The notes: generated from the letters alone by a model not told the origin. A stretch of DNA of 64,000 nt from Paraburkholderia panacisoli (GCF_008369935.1 NZ_VTUZ01000001.1:186001-250000), one strand, 5' to 3'; shown: positions 17,138 to 24,950, numbered from the stretch's first letter. A program made the numbers and translations.

Positions 17138-18454
17138 TTAATGGCGCGCGAGCGCGACCTCGCCGTTCAACCAGTGCGAGAGCCAGCGCTTGAGCGCAGA
17201 CACACTGCCATTCACGCGCACGAACGGGACGTCCAGATGCTTCGACGCGGCGTCCACGTCATGCCCGGTGAAATCGACCATCGATAGCACCACGTCAGCC
17301 TGAGCGCCGCGCGCGAGCATGCCGGCGCCGCCGTGCCCGCCACTGCCGCCGACCTGCTGCGACTTGATGAACGTGAACTCGACCGCGTCGGCAAAGGCAC
17401 GTTTCACGTCTTCGGCCTGTTGATTCAGCAGACCGACAACCGTGACGCGCGGCTTGCGCTCACGCGGCGGCGTGTGCACGCGTGTCGTGCCCTCGGGCAG
17501 CGCGCCCGGTTGCATGGGTATTCCCTGCAATGTGTTGATGACCTGTCGCATGACGGCTTCCTGTATCTGCTCACCTAAGCCGCGGATCAGCTGCCGGCCG
17601 ATCTTCATCGCGAGCGCCCGGATGAGCGATTCAATGGAAAGGTCAGGCAGATTCACTGGCGCGGCTTTGGCAGGTTTGACAGCTTCGGCGATGGCTTCGG
17701 CTTTCGCGGAGTCCGCCGCCGCCGCTCGCTCGCGCGCCTCGGCCTGTTCAACAGCATCGATCTGTTGCCATAGCTCATGAATCCATTTCACTTCGGCCAT
17801 CGTCGTGATGGTTCGCTGGCGGTGTCCGGGCAGATAGCCGAACACGGCCTTGCGGATCGCTTCGAGCGGCGTCATGTCGGCGAACGAGGCACGCAATCGT
17901 TTGCTCTCGCGCGCAACGATGAGCTTTTCGGCGTCGGTCCAGCGCACCATCGCCTTGCGTTCGTCAGGTTCCGGCGCGTTTTTGTTGGTTGCGCGTGCAA
18001 CGAATTCCTCGACATGCGCATCAGCGTTGGCAGTCGGTGCAACGTCGGGTCCATCGATGGACTGCACGGGGGGACATTCCGGCACGGGTTCCGCAGCGGT
18101 TTCCTCCGGGGCCGGGACCGGTTCCGTCGAGGAGGACGACGCATCGGCGTCCGGTTGCTTTTCTGGCTCGGCGGCGCGCAGCGACTTCCAGATTGGAATG
18201 ATCGCCGACTCGATGTCCTTCATCTGGCGGATCGAGCGATGCCGGTGTGGCTCCAGCGCTTCCTCCTGTCCGCGTAGTACCGCCGCGATGCTCGAGATGT
18301 GTTCGGCGTTGAGTATCCGGTACGACGCATGCGCGACGCGCTCCGCTTCCTCCGGCGTCCATCGGACGGGCTTCGATACAACCGGTACAGCGTGACCATT
18401 CATTGATTCGCGTTGGCGCTTGCGGTCCATCACCTGAACATACGGATGCATCAT
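17138..18454 (-). CDS. Large early protein with duplicated Myb-like module and DUF2325-like C-terminus
   Basis: 438 residues from an ATG pair with an AGGAG site. Two related modules are visible: VRWTPEEAERVAHASYRIL at 30-48, then HRHRSIRQM at 71-79; and VRWTDAEKLIVARESKRLR at 170-188, then HRQRTITTM at 211-219. The RWT start is Myb/SANT-like, suggesting DNA binding. A disordered acidic linker (95-160) separates them and an Ala/Lys-rich helix follows (235-262). The C-terminus (335-430: RVTVVGLLNQQAEDVKRAF, ADVVLSMVDFTGHD, GSVSALKRWL) resembles DUF2325, a small Rossmann-like domain. Function is unknown; a DNA-binding regulator or replication-associated factor is possible. Confidence 0.8.
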   Translation of the reverse strand: MMHPYVQVMDRKRQRESMNGHAVPVVSKPVRWTPEEAERVAHASYRILNAEHISSIAAVLRGQEEALEPHRHRSIRQMKDIESAIIPIWKSLRAAEPEKQPDADASSSSTEPVPAPEETAAEPVPECPPVQSIDGPDVAPTANADAHVEEFVARATNKNAPEPDERKAMVRWTDAEKLIVARESKRLRASFADMTPLEAIRKAVFGYLPGHRQRTITTMAEVKWIHELWQQIDAVEQAEARERAAAADSAKAEAIAEAVKPAKAAPVNLPDLSIESLIRALAMKIGRQLIRGLGEQIQEAVMRQVINTLQGIPMQPGALPEGTTRVHTPPRERKPRVTVVGLLNQQAEDVKRAFADAVEFTFIKSQQVGGSGGHGGAGMLARGAQADVVLSMVDFTGHDVDAASKHLDVPFVRVNGSVSALKRWLSHWLNGEVALARH

Positions 18455-18639
18455 GTATCTCCTGTTTTGTTACAGCGTTTTAAGCGGTCTGCGAAGAAAT
18501 ATAGATCGTCGAAAAGGGTCCGAGCCAGAAAAAAAGTCATTCAATTTGTATCAACCAGCAAGCCATGAGTTGGCTGAATGAGATGATGCGGTGGGTTACT
18601 GAGATCGTTGCATTAACAACAAAATAGATATGCTCAAAA

Positions 18640-18915
18640 TCACCATGTAGCCGGGTCAAGGCACTCGGCCATGCCCCAGCAACAGGGACCGCACAGACCG
18701 GGGCTATAGATGACCTCGCCGTCCTTCACAGCGGTCACGGTCGGCGTCTCGCCGCACGTGTCGCACGCATGCTCGTAGTCCGGTTCGAACGAGTCGAAGT
18801 CGATCACATCTTCACCGGCTCCGATCCGTTCACGCTGCTTCTTTGCGCCTTTGCTCATGGGTTCGTCTCCCGTTCTGAAATGGTCCTGAGTCGTCGCGTC
18901 CCACAGATTCATCAT
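18640..18915 (-). CDS. Small cysteine-rich phage protein
   Basis: 91 residues. After an acidic middle (DVIDFDSFEPDYEHA) there is a CxxC knuckle (CDTCGETPT) and a second cysteine group (CGPCCWGMAEC), probably one zinc site. I chose the ATG at 18915 because it overlaps the stop of the 37-residue gene before it; an internal ATG at 18858 with GGGAGA is a reasonable alternative (72 residues). Family not recognised. Confidence 0.65.
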   Translation of the reverse strand: MMNLWDATTQDHFRTGDEPMSKGAKKQRERIGAGEDVIDFDSFEPDYEHACDTCGETPTVTAVKDGEVIYSPGLCGPCCWGMAECLDPATW

Positions 18916-19025
18916 TGCTTTGCGCTCCTGTCGAAAAAATCCAGCCACTCGATATACGTCAGAGGGTGCACATACGGCGCAAGCTGCGCGAGCGCTGCGC
19001 GATATTCGAGATATTCGAGATACAT
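18912..19025 (-). CDS. 37-residue phage peptide
   Basis: A short frame (MYLEYLEYRAALAQLAPYV, ending DFFDRSAKQ) with an AGGAG ribosome site just upstream of the ATG at 19025. Its stop overlaps the start of the following cysteine-rich gene, so the spacing supports real translation. Aromatic- and leucine-rich, probably one amphipathic helix; no function proposed. Confidence 0.55.
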   Translation of the reverse strand: MYLEYLEYRAALAQLAPYVHPLTYIEWLDFFDRSAKQ

Positions 19026-19037
19026 TGCGGCTCCTGT

Positions 19038-19538
19038 TCAGTGAAGCGGATCCGGCGGTCCCTTTTTCTTCGAGCGACGGCTGATCTGCTCGATGATCTG
19101 TTTGCCTGGGCCGCCATCGCCATCGACACCGGGCAGGCCCGGTTGATCCGGCTCGCCCTTCACCTCGTCCAGCCCGCCCATGTGCGCCTGCGAATCGGCG
19201 ACGACAATCAGGCACATCTGGCCGCGCGCGTCCGCAAGATCGAGGCGCGCCGGGTCGCGGTCGGAAATCGCGAGCACAGCCTCGACCTTCTCGCCGAACA
19301 CGATCTTCTTCAGGTCGGCGACGACCGTGACACGCTTCTCGCTCGCGATCAGCTTGACGGCCTGGCGTACGTTGTCGGCCACGCGCATGCGCAGGCGCTC
19401 GATGATCGCGTTCTGTTCCTGCTCGGACAGCTTCGGCCAGATATCGGGCATGACCTTCAACTCGCGCGTGAGCGCGTTCAACAGATCACCCGCGACCGTC
19501 TCACTCGCCATTGCAATGCCTTCATTGACACGGACCAT
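19038..19538 (-). CDS. Hypothetical phage early protein
   Basis: 166 residues. The N-terminal two thirds are well ordered (LLNALTRELKVMPDIWPKL, IIERLRMRVADNVRQAVKLI, VVADLKKIVFGEKVEAVLAISD); the end is a Gly/Pro/Lys-rich tail. Similar small proteins lie beside recombination genes in Burkholderia phages, but I do not recognise a named family. It is 27 bases downstream of the candidate annealing-protein gene in the same leftward operon. Confidence 0.7.
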   Translation of the reverse strand: MVRVNEGIAMASETVAGDLLNALTRELKVMPDIWPKLSEQEQNAIIERLRMRVADNVRQAVKLIASEKRVTVVADLKKIVFGEKVEAVLAISDRDPARLDLADARGQMCLIVVADSQAHMGGLDEVKGEPDQPGLPGVDGDGGPGKQIIEQISRRSKKKGPPDPLH

Positions 19539-19565
19539 GTTGTTCTCCCTGATGGATGCCAGCGG

Positions 19566-20702
19566 CTAGTTCTTTCCGCGCGGACGGCGCGCAGGCTTGT
19601 TGTTCAACTGTTCGCGTTTCTCGTTGAACACGTCGACCAGTTCCTGACGCTGTTGCGGATCGGTGATGCTCGCGATCAGGTCGGCGGCCTGGTCAAGTTG
19701 ATCGTTGTTTTCCGACTCCAGGAGCATCGCGACAATCTCGGCGTAGCTGAACGGGGCATGACTTTCCTCGCCCGGTTCGCCCGCCTGTTCTTCCTGATTG
19801 CCTGCCGGTTGCTCAGTGGGTTGCTCTGCCGGCTGGGTGATCTGTTGCGCGGTCTGTTCCGCCTTGCCGCGCATACGTGACTTCACCGACTCTGTGCGGC
19901 TCGCAGCGGCGTTCGCGGCCGGCGCCTCGTCCGTCGCGAGCGTCGGCAGTTCAAACCAGTCCGCCGCGACGCTCATGCCGTCTTTCAGGCTGTTGTAGAT
20001 CTTGCGCAACTGCACCGCGAGCGCAGGCGTGAGCGAGTCAAGACGGCGCTGGATGCGCTTCTCGATCATTTCCTTGTTGACGCCCAACTCGGCGAAGCGC
20101 TCGACCATCTGCGCGATGAACTCCGCGTTGATGTCGATCTTCGTTTTCAGCGTCGTGTCGCACTGCTCGACGGCCGCTTCGATCACGTCGCCGTCGATCA
20201 CCGCGAGAATGCAGGCGCGCTTGCGGCGCGCGCCGTAGTTGGCAATCAGTTCGTAGATATCGCGCTCGTCGGTCAGCACATAGCCGCCGCCGTTTTTCTT
20301 GTCGCGCCAGTGGCGCACGGTGAACGACTTGACCTCGCGGTAGTTCGACTCGAGATCCCATGCATACGCGAGACATTCGGACACGCCCTCGCGACGGCTG
20401 ATTTCCTTCACGCCGACTTCCATGTTGCCCCAGTGCTTCGCGATGGTCTCGGCGAGCTTGATGCTCGGCCCGGTGATATCGTTGCCACCGCGGCTGTACT
20501 GGTAGGTCGCTTTCTCCGCGAGCTTCGGTCGCGTGCAGTCCTGAAGGATGCGGTCCATCGCGTGACGCGGATCACGGGGTTGCGCTCGCGCGATGAGCAG
20601 AGCCGCCTGGACTTCGGCGATTGCCTTCTGCTGTTCAACCGATACGACCGCGCCTTCATGACGCGGCGCGCTGGAGCCGAACGGATTCGCAATGTCATTC
20701 AT
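19566..20702 (-). CDS. Candidate single-strand annealing protein of phage recombination
   Basis: 378 residues. The N-terminal 260 residues are ordered (QQKAIAEVQAALLIARAQPR, TYQYSRGGNDITGPSIKLAE, DIYELIANYGARRKRACI, DVIEAAVEQC); the C-terminal 100 are Gln/Glu/Ala-rich and probably disordered. The gene sits 3 bases after a YqaJ-type exonuclease gene, the place where RecT/Erf/Sak-type annealing proteins are found in phage exonuclease-annealing pairs. The role is inferred from position and from the general plan (folded core plus acidic tail); none of the classical annealing families is obvious in the sequence. Confidence 0.6.
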   Translation of the reverse strand: MNDIANPFGSSAPRHEGAVVSVEQQKAIAEVQAALLIARAQPRDPRHAMDRILQDCTRPKLAEKATYQYSRGGNDITGPSIKLAETIAKHWGNMEVGVKEISRREGVSECLAYAWDLESNYREVKSFTVRHWRDKKNGGGYVLTDERDIYELIANYGARRKRACILAVIDGDVIEAAVEQCDTTLKTKIDINAEFIAQMVERFAELGVNKEMIEKRIQRRLDSLTPALAVQLRKIYNSLKDGMSVAADWFELPTLATDEAPAANAAASRTESVKSRMRGKAEQTAQQITQPAEQPTEQPAGNQEEQAGEPGEESHAPFSYAEIVAMLLESENNDQLDQAADLIASITDPQQRQELVDVFNEKREQLNNKPARRPRGKN

Positions 20703-20705
20703 GGT

Positions 20706-21593
20706 CTAGTCCTTTGCCTTCACATGGCGACAGTCAACGTAGGTGGCCGCTTCGACCTCGTATGCCTTGCGCGTGATGGTCTTGCGGCGATAACCGCTGC
20801 CATCGGCAAGACGCCCGAACGTGGCGTTACCGAGTGCGGCGAGGATATGGTTGCGTGCTGCGTCGGCGACGTCGCTGTACTGCTTGGTGAGCGCGCTGGC
20901 CTGTTCCTTGACGCGGTGCCAGTGCTCGATATCGTCATCGAACGCCACTTCGGTGCCGTCCGTGCCCGGATAGAGTTTCGCCAGCAACTGGCGTGTGTCG
21001 GGACGTGAGTAGTCCAGTTCGGGTGCGTCGTGACGCTCGACGCGCTGCCAGAAATCGCGCTCGCCGTCGATAATCATTTCCGCCAATTCCGGATCGCGCC
21101 GGATGATGAACAGTTCCAGGCGGTTGCCGCCGACACATGCGGACAGATGCCACTCGGGATAGTCGAGCACGATCATGTAGTGCTGGCACTGCAACAGGTA
21201 GTCTTCGGGCACCTCGTCGGAGCCGGGTTCGCCCCATTCGCCCATGCGGAACGCCATTGCGTCGACGTTCTTGCATTCGAGGCCGCGCTTCTGGCCTTCG
21301 ATGATGCGGTCCACGTTCGCCAGCATCCACGGATATTTCGGATGACGGAGTATTTCATTGCGGCGGCGCACCTTCACGCCCATGCGGCGCGCGTACTCGC
21401 GCGCAATGATGTCCTCCATGATTCGTCCGAAATGCACACGCTCGACGTGATCGATATCTTCAGCTTCGACCTCGCCGGTCTTTTCGGCCCACAACGCATA
21501 GGTGCTCTTGTACGGCGACAGTCCAAGTGCGGCAGCGGCGTCACTGCCACCGACGCCATGACGGCGTTCGGCAAGCCATTGTTCGCGGTTCAT
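20706..21593 (-). CDS. YqaJ-type viral recombinase (5'-3' exonuclease)
   Basis: 295 residues. The N-terminal signature (GVGGSDAAAALGLSPYKS, residues 13-30) and nuclease motifs Glu60 (GRIMEDIIAREY), Asp95 (ANVDRII) and Glu106-x-Lys108 (GLECKN) define the YqaJ/lambda-exonuclease PD-(D/E)xK fold. It should resect dsDNA ends to create substrates for the annealing protein encoded next. The start is ATG 21593, which overlaps the stop of a 54-residue gene; a longer in-frame version upstream lacks support. Confidence 0.92.
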   Translation of the reverse strand: MNREQWLAERRHGVGGSDAAAALGLSPYKSTYALWAEKTGEVEAEDIDHVERVHFGRIMEDIIAREYARRMGVKVRRRNEILRHPKYPWMLANVDRIIEGQKRGLECKNVDAMAFRMGEWGEPGSDEVPEDYLLQCQHYMIVLDYPEWHLSACVGGNRLELFIIRRDPELAEMIIDGERDFWQRVERHDAPELDYSRPDTRQLLAKLYPGTDGTEVAFDDDIEHWHRVKEQASALTKQYSDVADAARNHILAALGNATFGRLADGSGYRRKTITRKAYEVEAATYVDCRHVKAKD

Positions 21594-21754
21594 GAGAGTT
21601 TGACGTAAGCGAAGGTGCGCGCCACGCTGGGTGGCAGGTATGCGGAGCCGATGCGAACGCGGGGATGCGCATGCTTCCACTGTTCGAACCATGCCCGGCG
21701 CTGGCGTTGCGACAGGTGACGCAGATATGCGCGGTGTTGGAAGAGCCCGTTCAT
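21590..21754 (-). CDS. Small basic phage protein, first gene of the leftward early operon
   Basis: 54 residues (MNGLFQHRAYLRHLSQRQRR and on), very rich in Arg, His and Gln. Its TGA overlaps the ATG of the exonuclease gene, as in coupled translation. It begins right at the divergent control region, so it is the promoter-proximal gene of the left operon. Function unknown; the charge suggests nucleic-acid or protein binding. Confidence 0.6.
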   Translation of the reverse strand: MNGLFQHRAYLRHLSQRQRRAWFEQWKHAHPRVRIGSAYLPPSVARTFAYVKLS

Positions 21755-21877
21755 GAGTTAAGTCGAGTTATGTCGCAACGAATGTTTTCGGTTCGCTGGA
21801 GTAAATACGACTGAAACGAATTGGTCAAGATAATGACAACCCTTGCATTTTCTATTTGACGAATTAACGTTGTTCGG
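21755..21877. promoter_or_regulatory. Divergent early control region
   Basis: A 123-base gap, AT-rich compared with its surroundings, separates the leftward recombination operon from the rightward Cro-like gene. It must hold both early promoters. A TTGACC hexamer read leftward and several A/T runs are visible, but I cannot assign -35/-10 pairs with confidence. The ACGAC-N5-GTCGT palindrome of the right arm is not found here. Confidence 0.55.
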
Positions 21878-22189
21878 ATGAACGTAAAACAGATCGTGCA
21901 ATTGATGGGCGGTAGAAATGCGGTCAGCCGCCTGACCGGTGTGCCCCCCCATTATGTCTCGCAGATGCAGTCCCAGCATAGGCTTGCGGACCATTATCTG
22001 CGTTTTTTTATTGCATTGCGGCCTGAACTGGAATGGGCCGTCTTATTAGGCGATGACTATTGTCGATTCATTCCGCTGATTAACGATAAAGCCTTAACCA
22101 GATTGAGAAATGGCCGAAAAAATGGCCGCATAAAGCACAAAAAAAGTCCAAAGCCGATTGACAACGTTAATCGACTTGCAAGCGAATGA
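21878..22189 (+). CDS. Cro-like phage regulator
   Basis: 103 residues. The N-terminus (VKQIVQLMGGRNAVSRLTGVPPHYVSQMQSQHRL, 3-36) has the helix-turn-helix plan of Cro/CII-type proteins that recognise operator DNA; the C-terminus is strongly basic (RNGRKNGRIKHKKSPK). It is the first rightward gene after the control region, the normal cro position. Codon use is more AT-rich than its neighbours. It could act as Cro or as the main repressor of this phage, since no separate CI gene is adjacent. Confidence 0.65.
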   Translation: MNVKQIVQLMGGRNAVSRLTGVPPHYVSQMQSQHRLADHYLRFFIALRPELEWAVLLGDDYCRFIPLINDKALTRLRNGRKNGRIKHKKSPKPIDNVNRLASE

Positions 22190-22240
22190 CGGGTAATTGA
22201 AACGGATTGAAACAGCCTGTAACAGAAACTGGAGTTTCCG

Positions 22241-23530
22241 ATGAAAATATGCTCAGGCGAGGCCGTCGACCAGCCGCGCACACGCAAGGTGCACAACCCG
22301 TACCGCAAGGTTCTGATCCGCACCTGGACCGACCAGAAGTTCAAGCAGCTTTCGCCGATGCCCGCGTCGGGCCAGTCGTTATGGCTCTATCTGCTCACCG
22401 GCCCGTTCACGCGCGGGATTCCGGGTGTCGTGCGCGCTGGCCGCATGGCGATGGCGGAGACATTGAACTGGTCGCAGGACGACTTCGACCGTTGCTTCGA
22501 CGAGATTGCTGCACAAAAAATGAGCAACTTCGATTGGGACGCGCAGTTGATCTGGCTGCCTCACGGCATCGAATACAACAGTCCGTCATCGCCGAACGCG
22601 GTCAAGTCGTGGCGCAACGAGTGGGATCTGATACCCGATTGCGCGTTGAAAGATCGCATTTATCACGCGCTGAAAGATCACGTTGACAAACTCGGAACGG
22701 CCTACGCACAAGCGTTTGAGGCGAGCATCAGCCCGCCGACGCCGTTCGGTACGCCGTTCGGTACGCCGTCACGGAGGGCATCACGTACGGCGTCCAGCAC
22801 GCCTTCGCGTACGCCATCCGTTAAGGCGTCCTTAACGCCGTCCCGTACGCCATCCGTTACTCAGAGAACAGAGAGCAGTAAACAGAACCCCAAAGTCAAA
22901 ACCGTTCCAGCGGCTTCGCCGCTGGTACACGCGCGCGCGAAGGGTGACCAAAAAAGCGGCAACGAGCCTGCAAACGCCGTCGAAAACGACACCGACGAAA
23001 CCGTCGAACCCTTGCCGGACAAGGCTGAGAGCGATGCAACGGCGTCCGTGACGCCATCCGGGACGCCATCCGCAACGGCGTCACGCAAGGCGTCGAGAAC
23101 GGCGTCAGCGACGGCGTCGCGCAAGGCGTCGTTGCCGGACACCGCCGCGACATGGGCCGCGTACAGCGAGGCGTATGCCGCCCGCTATGGCGTCGAGCCG
23201 ATCCGCAACGCCACGGTCAACTCGCAGATGGTGAATTTCGTCAAGCGCGTCGGCATGGTCGAGGCGCCGGAAATCGTCCGGTTCTACCTGACGCACAACA
23301 ACCGCTTCTACGTGCAGCACATGCACCTCGTCGGCTCGATGCTCCAGGACGCGGAGAAACTGCGCACCGAATGGGTCACGCAGCGGCCGATGACGTCGAC
23401 CGAGGCCGCGCAGGCAGACCGCACCGCGGCGAACTTCAATGCGATGGCGCCGCTCTTTGCCGAGGCCCGCGCGCAGGAACAGCAGGCCAAACCCGCAGAG
23501 GTCAACCATGCCAAGCATCGCATTGCTTGA
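22241..23530 (+). CDS. Phage replication initiation protein with iteron arrays in its gene
   Basis: 429 residues. An N-terminal winged-helix-like region (HNPYRKVLIRTWTDQKF, WLYLLTGPFT, NWSQDDFDRCFDEI, LIWLPHGIEYN) resembles phage O-type/replisome-organiser proteins. The centre (167-310) is a low-complexity Ser/Thr/Ala/Arg linker made of four-residue repeats such as TPSR, TPSV, KASR; these are the translation of 12-bp DNA repeats. The C-terminus (AYSEAYAARYGVEPIRNATVNSQM to HMHLVGSMLQDAEKL) is another ordered domain common in phage replication proteins. By analogy with lambda O, the origin probably lies inside this gene. The start ATG 22241 is preceded by a weak GGAG. Confidence 0.75.
   Translation: MKICSGEAVDQPRTRKVHNPYRKVLIRTWTDQKFKQLSPMPASGQSLWLYLLTGPFTRGIPGVVRAGRMAMAETLNWSQDDFDRCFDEIAAQKMSNFDWDAQLIWLPHGIEYNSPSSPNAVKSWRNEWDLIPDCALKDRIYHALKDHVDKLGTAYAQAFEASISPPTPFGTPFGTPSRRASRTASSTPSRTPSVKASLTPSRTPSVTQRTESSKQNPKVKTVPAASPLVHARAKGDQKSGNEPANAVENDTDETVEPLPDKAESDATASVTPSGTPSATASRKASRTASATASRKASLPDTAATWAAYSEAYAARYGVEPIRNATVNSQMVNFVKRVGMVEAPEIVRFYLTHNNRFYVQHMHLVGSMLQDAEKLRTEWVTQRPMTSTEAAQADRTAANFNAMAPLFAEARAQEQQAKPAEVNHAKHRIA
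22739..22858. repeat. Iteron array 1: ten contiguous 12-bp repeats inside the replication gene
   Basis: Ten units begin every 12 bases from 22739 (for example ACGCCGTTCGGT, ACGCCATCCGTT, ACGGCGTCCAGC). The cores ACGCCGT and ACGGCGT are reverse complements, so units occur in both orientations while keeping a strict period. They encode the repeated tetrapeptides TPFG/TPSR/TPSV. Confidence 0.85.
23039..23134. repeat. Iteron array 2: eight contiguous 12-bp repeats inside the replication gene
   Basis: Eight units in the same phase and with the same core as array 1 (ACGGCGTCCGTG, ACGCCATCCGGG, AAGGCGTCGAGA and others). A 180-base spacer with an A-rich stretch (22859-22910) separates the arrays; it is a possible unwinding element. 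Confidence 0.85.
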
Positions 23531-24098
23531 GGCTATCGCTGTGACGGCGGAACTGTGCGGGCGCGTGTTCTCGGCGCCAGCCGCGAAGATGTTCGCGCAC
23601 GACCTGAGCCGCTTTCCCGAGGAACAGGTGCTGGCCGCGCTCACGCGTTGCCGTCGCGAAGTGCGCGGCGTGCTCACCGTGCAGGACGTCGTGTCGCGCA
23701 TCGATGACGGCCGCCCTGGGCCCGACGAGGCGTGGGCGCTGATGCCACGTGACGAGGCGCAGACGATTGTCTGGACCGACGAGATGGCGTCGGCATGGGG
23801 CGTCGCACTGCCGCTGCTCGACGTGGGCGACAACGTCGGCGCGCGGCTCGCGTTCCGTGAGCATTACGCGCGTGCCGTGACCCTCGCGCGCGATGCAGGA
23901 CGCGCGCCGCACTGGCAGGTGTCGTATGGCACCGATCCGCATGGCAGGCTGCTCGCATTGCTTGAGGCCGCCGACCGTGGTCGCATCACGCGCGAACAGG
24001 CGCACCGTTTCGCGCCTCACGAACTGCCCACGCCCGCCGGATTGCAGCTACTCGAAAAGGCGGGTGTCAAGGTCAAGCGCATCGGGAGCAAACCATGA
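23508..24098 (+). CDS. Probable phage replication accessory / helicase-loader-like protein
   Basis: 196 residues; its start overlaps the end of the replication-protein gene by 23 bases and has an AGAGG site. The N-terminus (VTAELCGRVFSAPAAKMFAHDLSRFPEEQVLAALTRCRREVRGVLTVQDVVSRI) is the helical domain often found in proteins encoded after phage initiators, the lambda P position. The rest is helical and ends with a basic tail. No Walker motif is present, so it is not a DnaC-type ATPase. The loader role is inferred from position. Confidence 0.6.
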   Translation: MPSIALLEAIAVTAELCGRVFSAPAAKMFAHDLSRFPEEQVLAALTRCRREVRGVLTVQDVVSRIDDGRPGPDEAWALMPRDEAQTIVWTDEMASAWGVALPLLDVGDNVGARLAFREHYARAVTLARDAGRAPHWQVSYGTDPHGRLLALLEAADRGRITREQAHRFAPHELPTPAGLQLLEKAGVKVKRIGSKP

Positions 24099-24415
24099 GC
24101 ATCCACGAAACGCACCACTTCAACTGCCTCAATGAAGCGGAACACGAACGGCTCGCGCTGCTTGCCGAGGAAATGGCCGAAGCGATCCACGCAATCGGGA
24201 AGATTCTGCGTCACGGGTATGAGAGCCGCAATCCGCTGATGCCGCGGGGCCCGACGAACCGCGACTGGCTCGAACAGGAAATGGCGCACGTCTATGTCGC
24301 TGCACGCCTCATGTTCGACGCGGGCGATATCCGCCGCGTGGCGTGTGCCGAGCATGAGTCGATCAAACAGGAATCGCTGCACCGTTACATGCATCATCAA
24401 CCGAGGCCGCACTGA
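24095..24415 (+). CDS. MazG-like nucleotide pyrophosphohydrolase-type protein
   Basis: 106 residues, all-alpha. EHERLALLAEEMAEAIHAIGKILRHG followed by DWLEQEMAHVYVAARLM matches the MazG-like plan of two helices carrying acidic clusters that bind magnesium (EEMAE and EQE); the second motif has His where Asp is more common. Such phage enzymes hydrolyse NTPs or (p)ppGpp-related nucleotides. It overlaps both neighbours by a few bases in the replication operon. Confidence 0.65.
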   Translation: MSIHETHHFNCLNEAEHERLALLAEEMAEAIHAIGKILRHGYESRNPLMPRGPTNRDWLEQEMAHVYVAARLMFDAGDIRRVACAEHESIKQESLHRYMHHQPRPH

Positions 24416-24416
24416 T

Positions 24417-24950
24417 ATGACACCACTCAGGTTCAAGACCGCGTTCGATGCGCAACCCGCCATTGCCCGCAAGCTGTTTGATTTCGTTCCGATTCAGGAT
24501 GCGTGGCCCGTCAACAAGATCATCAGCGAGATGATGCGCGCCGGTATTCCGCGCGTGGATGTGAAAACGGCCGAGGGATGCATGAACAAGCTCAAGGATG
24601 CGCACCTCGTGAAGGAGCCCGAGCGTGGCATTTTCCAGCGCATCGTGCCCCGCGACCGCGAAGCGCCAAAACTGGAAATCTGCCCGCCGACCCCTCACGC
24701 CGGTGCTACCCCTGGCACCGGCGCTACCCCTATCCTGGGAAATTCCCAAGATGCCAGCGCGACCGCGCCGACCGTCGTGCTCGGCGATTTGGCAATGACG
24801 CTTCGGCACATGGCGTCGCTGCTGAATAAGATCGCCGACACGCTCGATCAGTCTGCGCTCGAATTTGAAGATCGCATCGAAGCGGTCGAAAAAGCGGCTG
24901 TCGCGCTTCCGCGAGTTGAGCGCGTTCCTGAAAGAGTTCTAGCGCCATGA
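24417..24950 (+). CDS. Hypothetical phage protein with winged-helix-like N-terminus
   Basis: 177 residues from ATG 24417. The first 75 residues (ARKLFDFVPIQDAWPVNKIISEM, TAEGCMNKLKDAHLVKEPERGIFQRI) look like a winged helix; then comes a Pro/Ala/Thr linker with two copies of a GATPGTGATP-type repeat and a C-terminal helix (MTLRHMASLLNKIADTLDQSALEFEDRIEAVEKA) that could form a coiled coil. Probably a regulator or replication accessory protein; not assigned. Confidence 0.6.
   Translation: MTPLRFKTAFDAQPAIARKLFDFVPIQDAWPVNKIISEMMRAGIPRVDVKTAEGCMNKLKDAHLVKEPERGIFQRIVPRDREAPKLEICPPTPHAGATPGTGATPILGNSQDASATAPTVVLGDLAMTLRHMASLLNKIADTLDQSALEFEDRIEAVEKAAVALPRVERVPERVLAP

Noticed and set aside
22739..23134. 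Iteron arrays considered as a CRISPR or a minisatellite only
   Set aside because: The repeats are contiguous without spacers, so not CRISPR; a plain coding minisatellite stays possible, but position in a phage initiator gene favours an origin.
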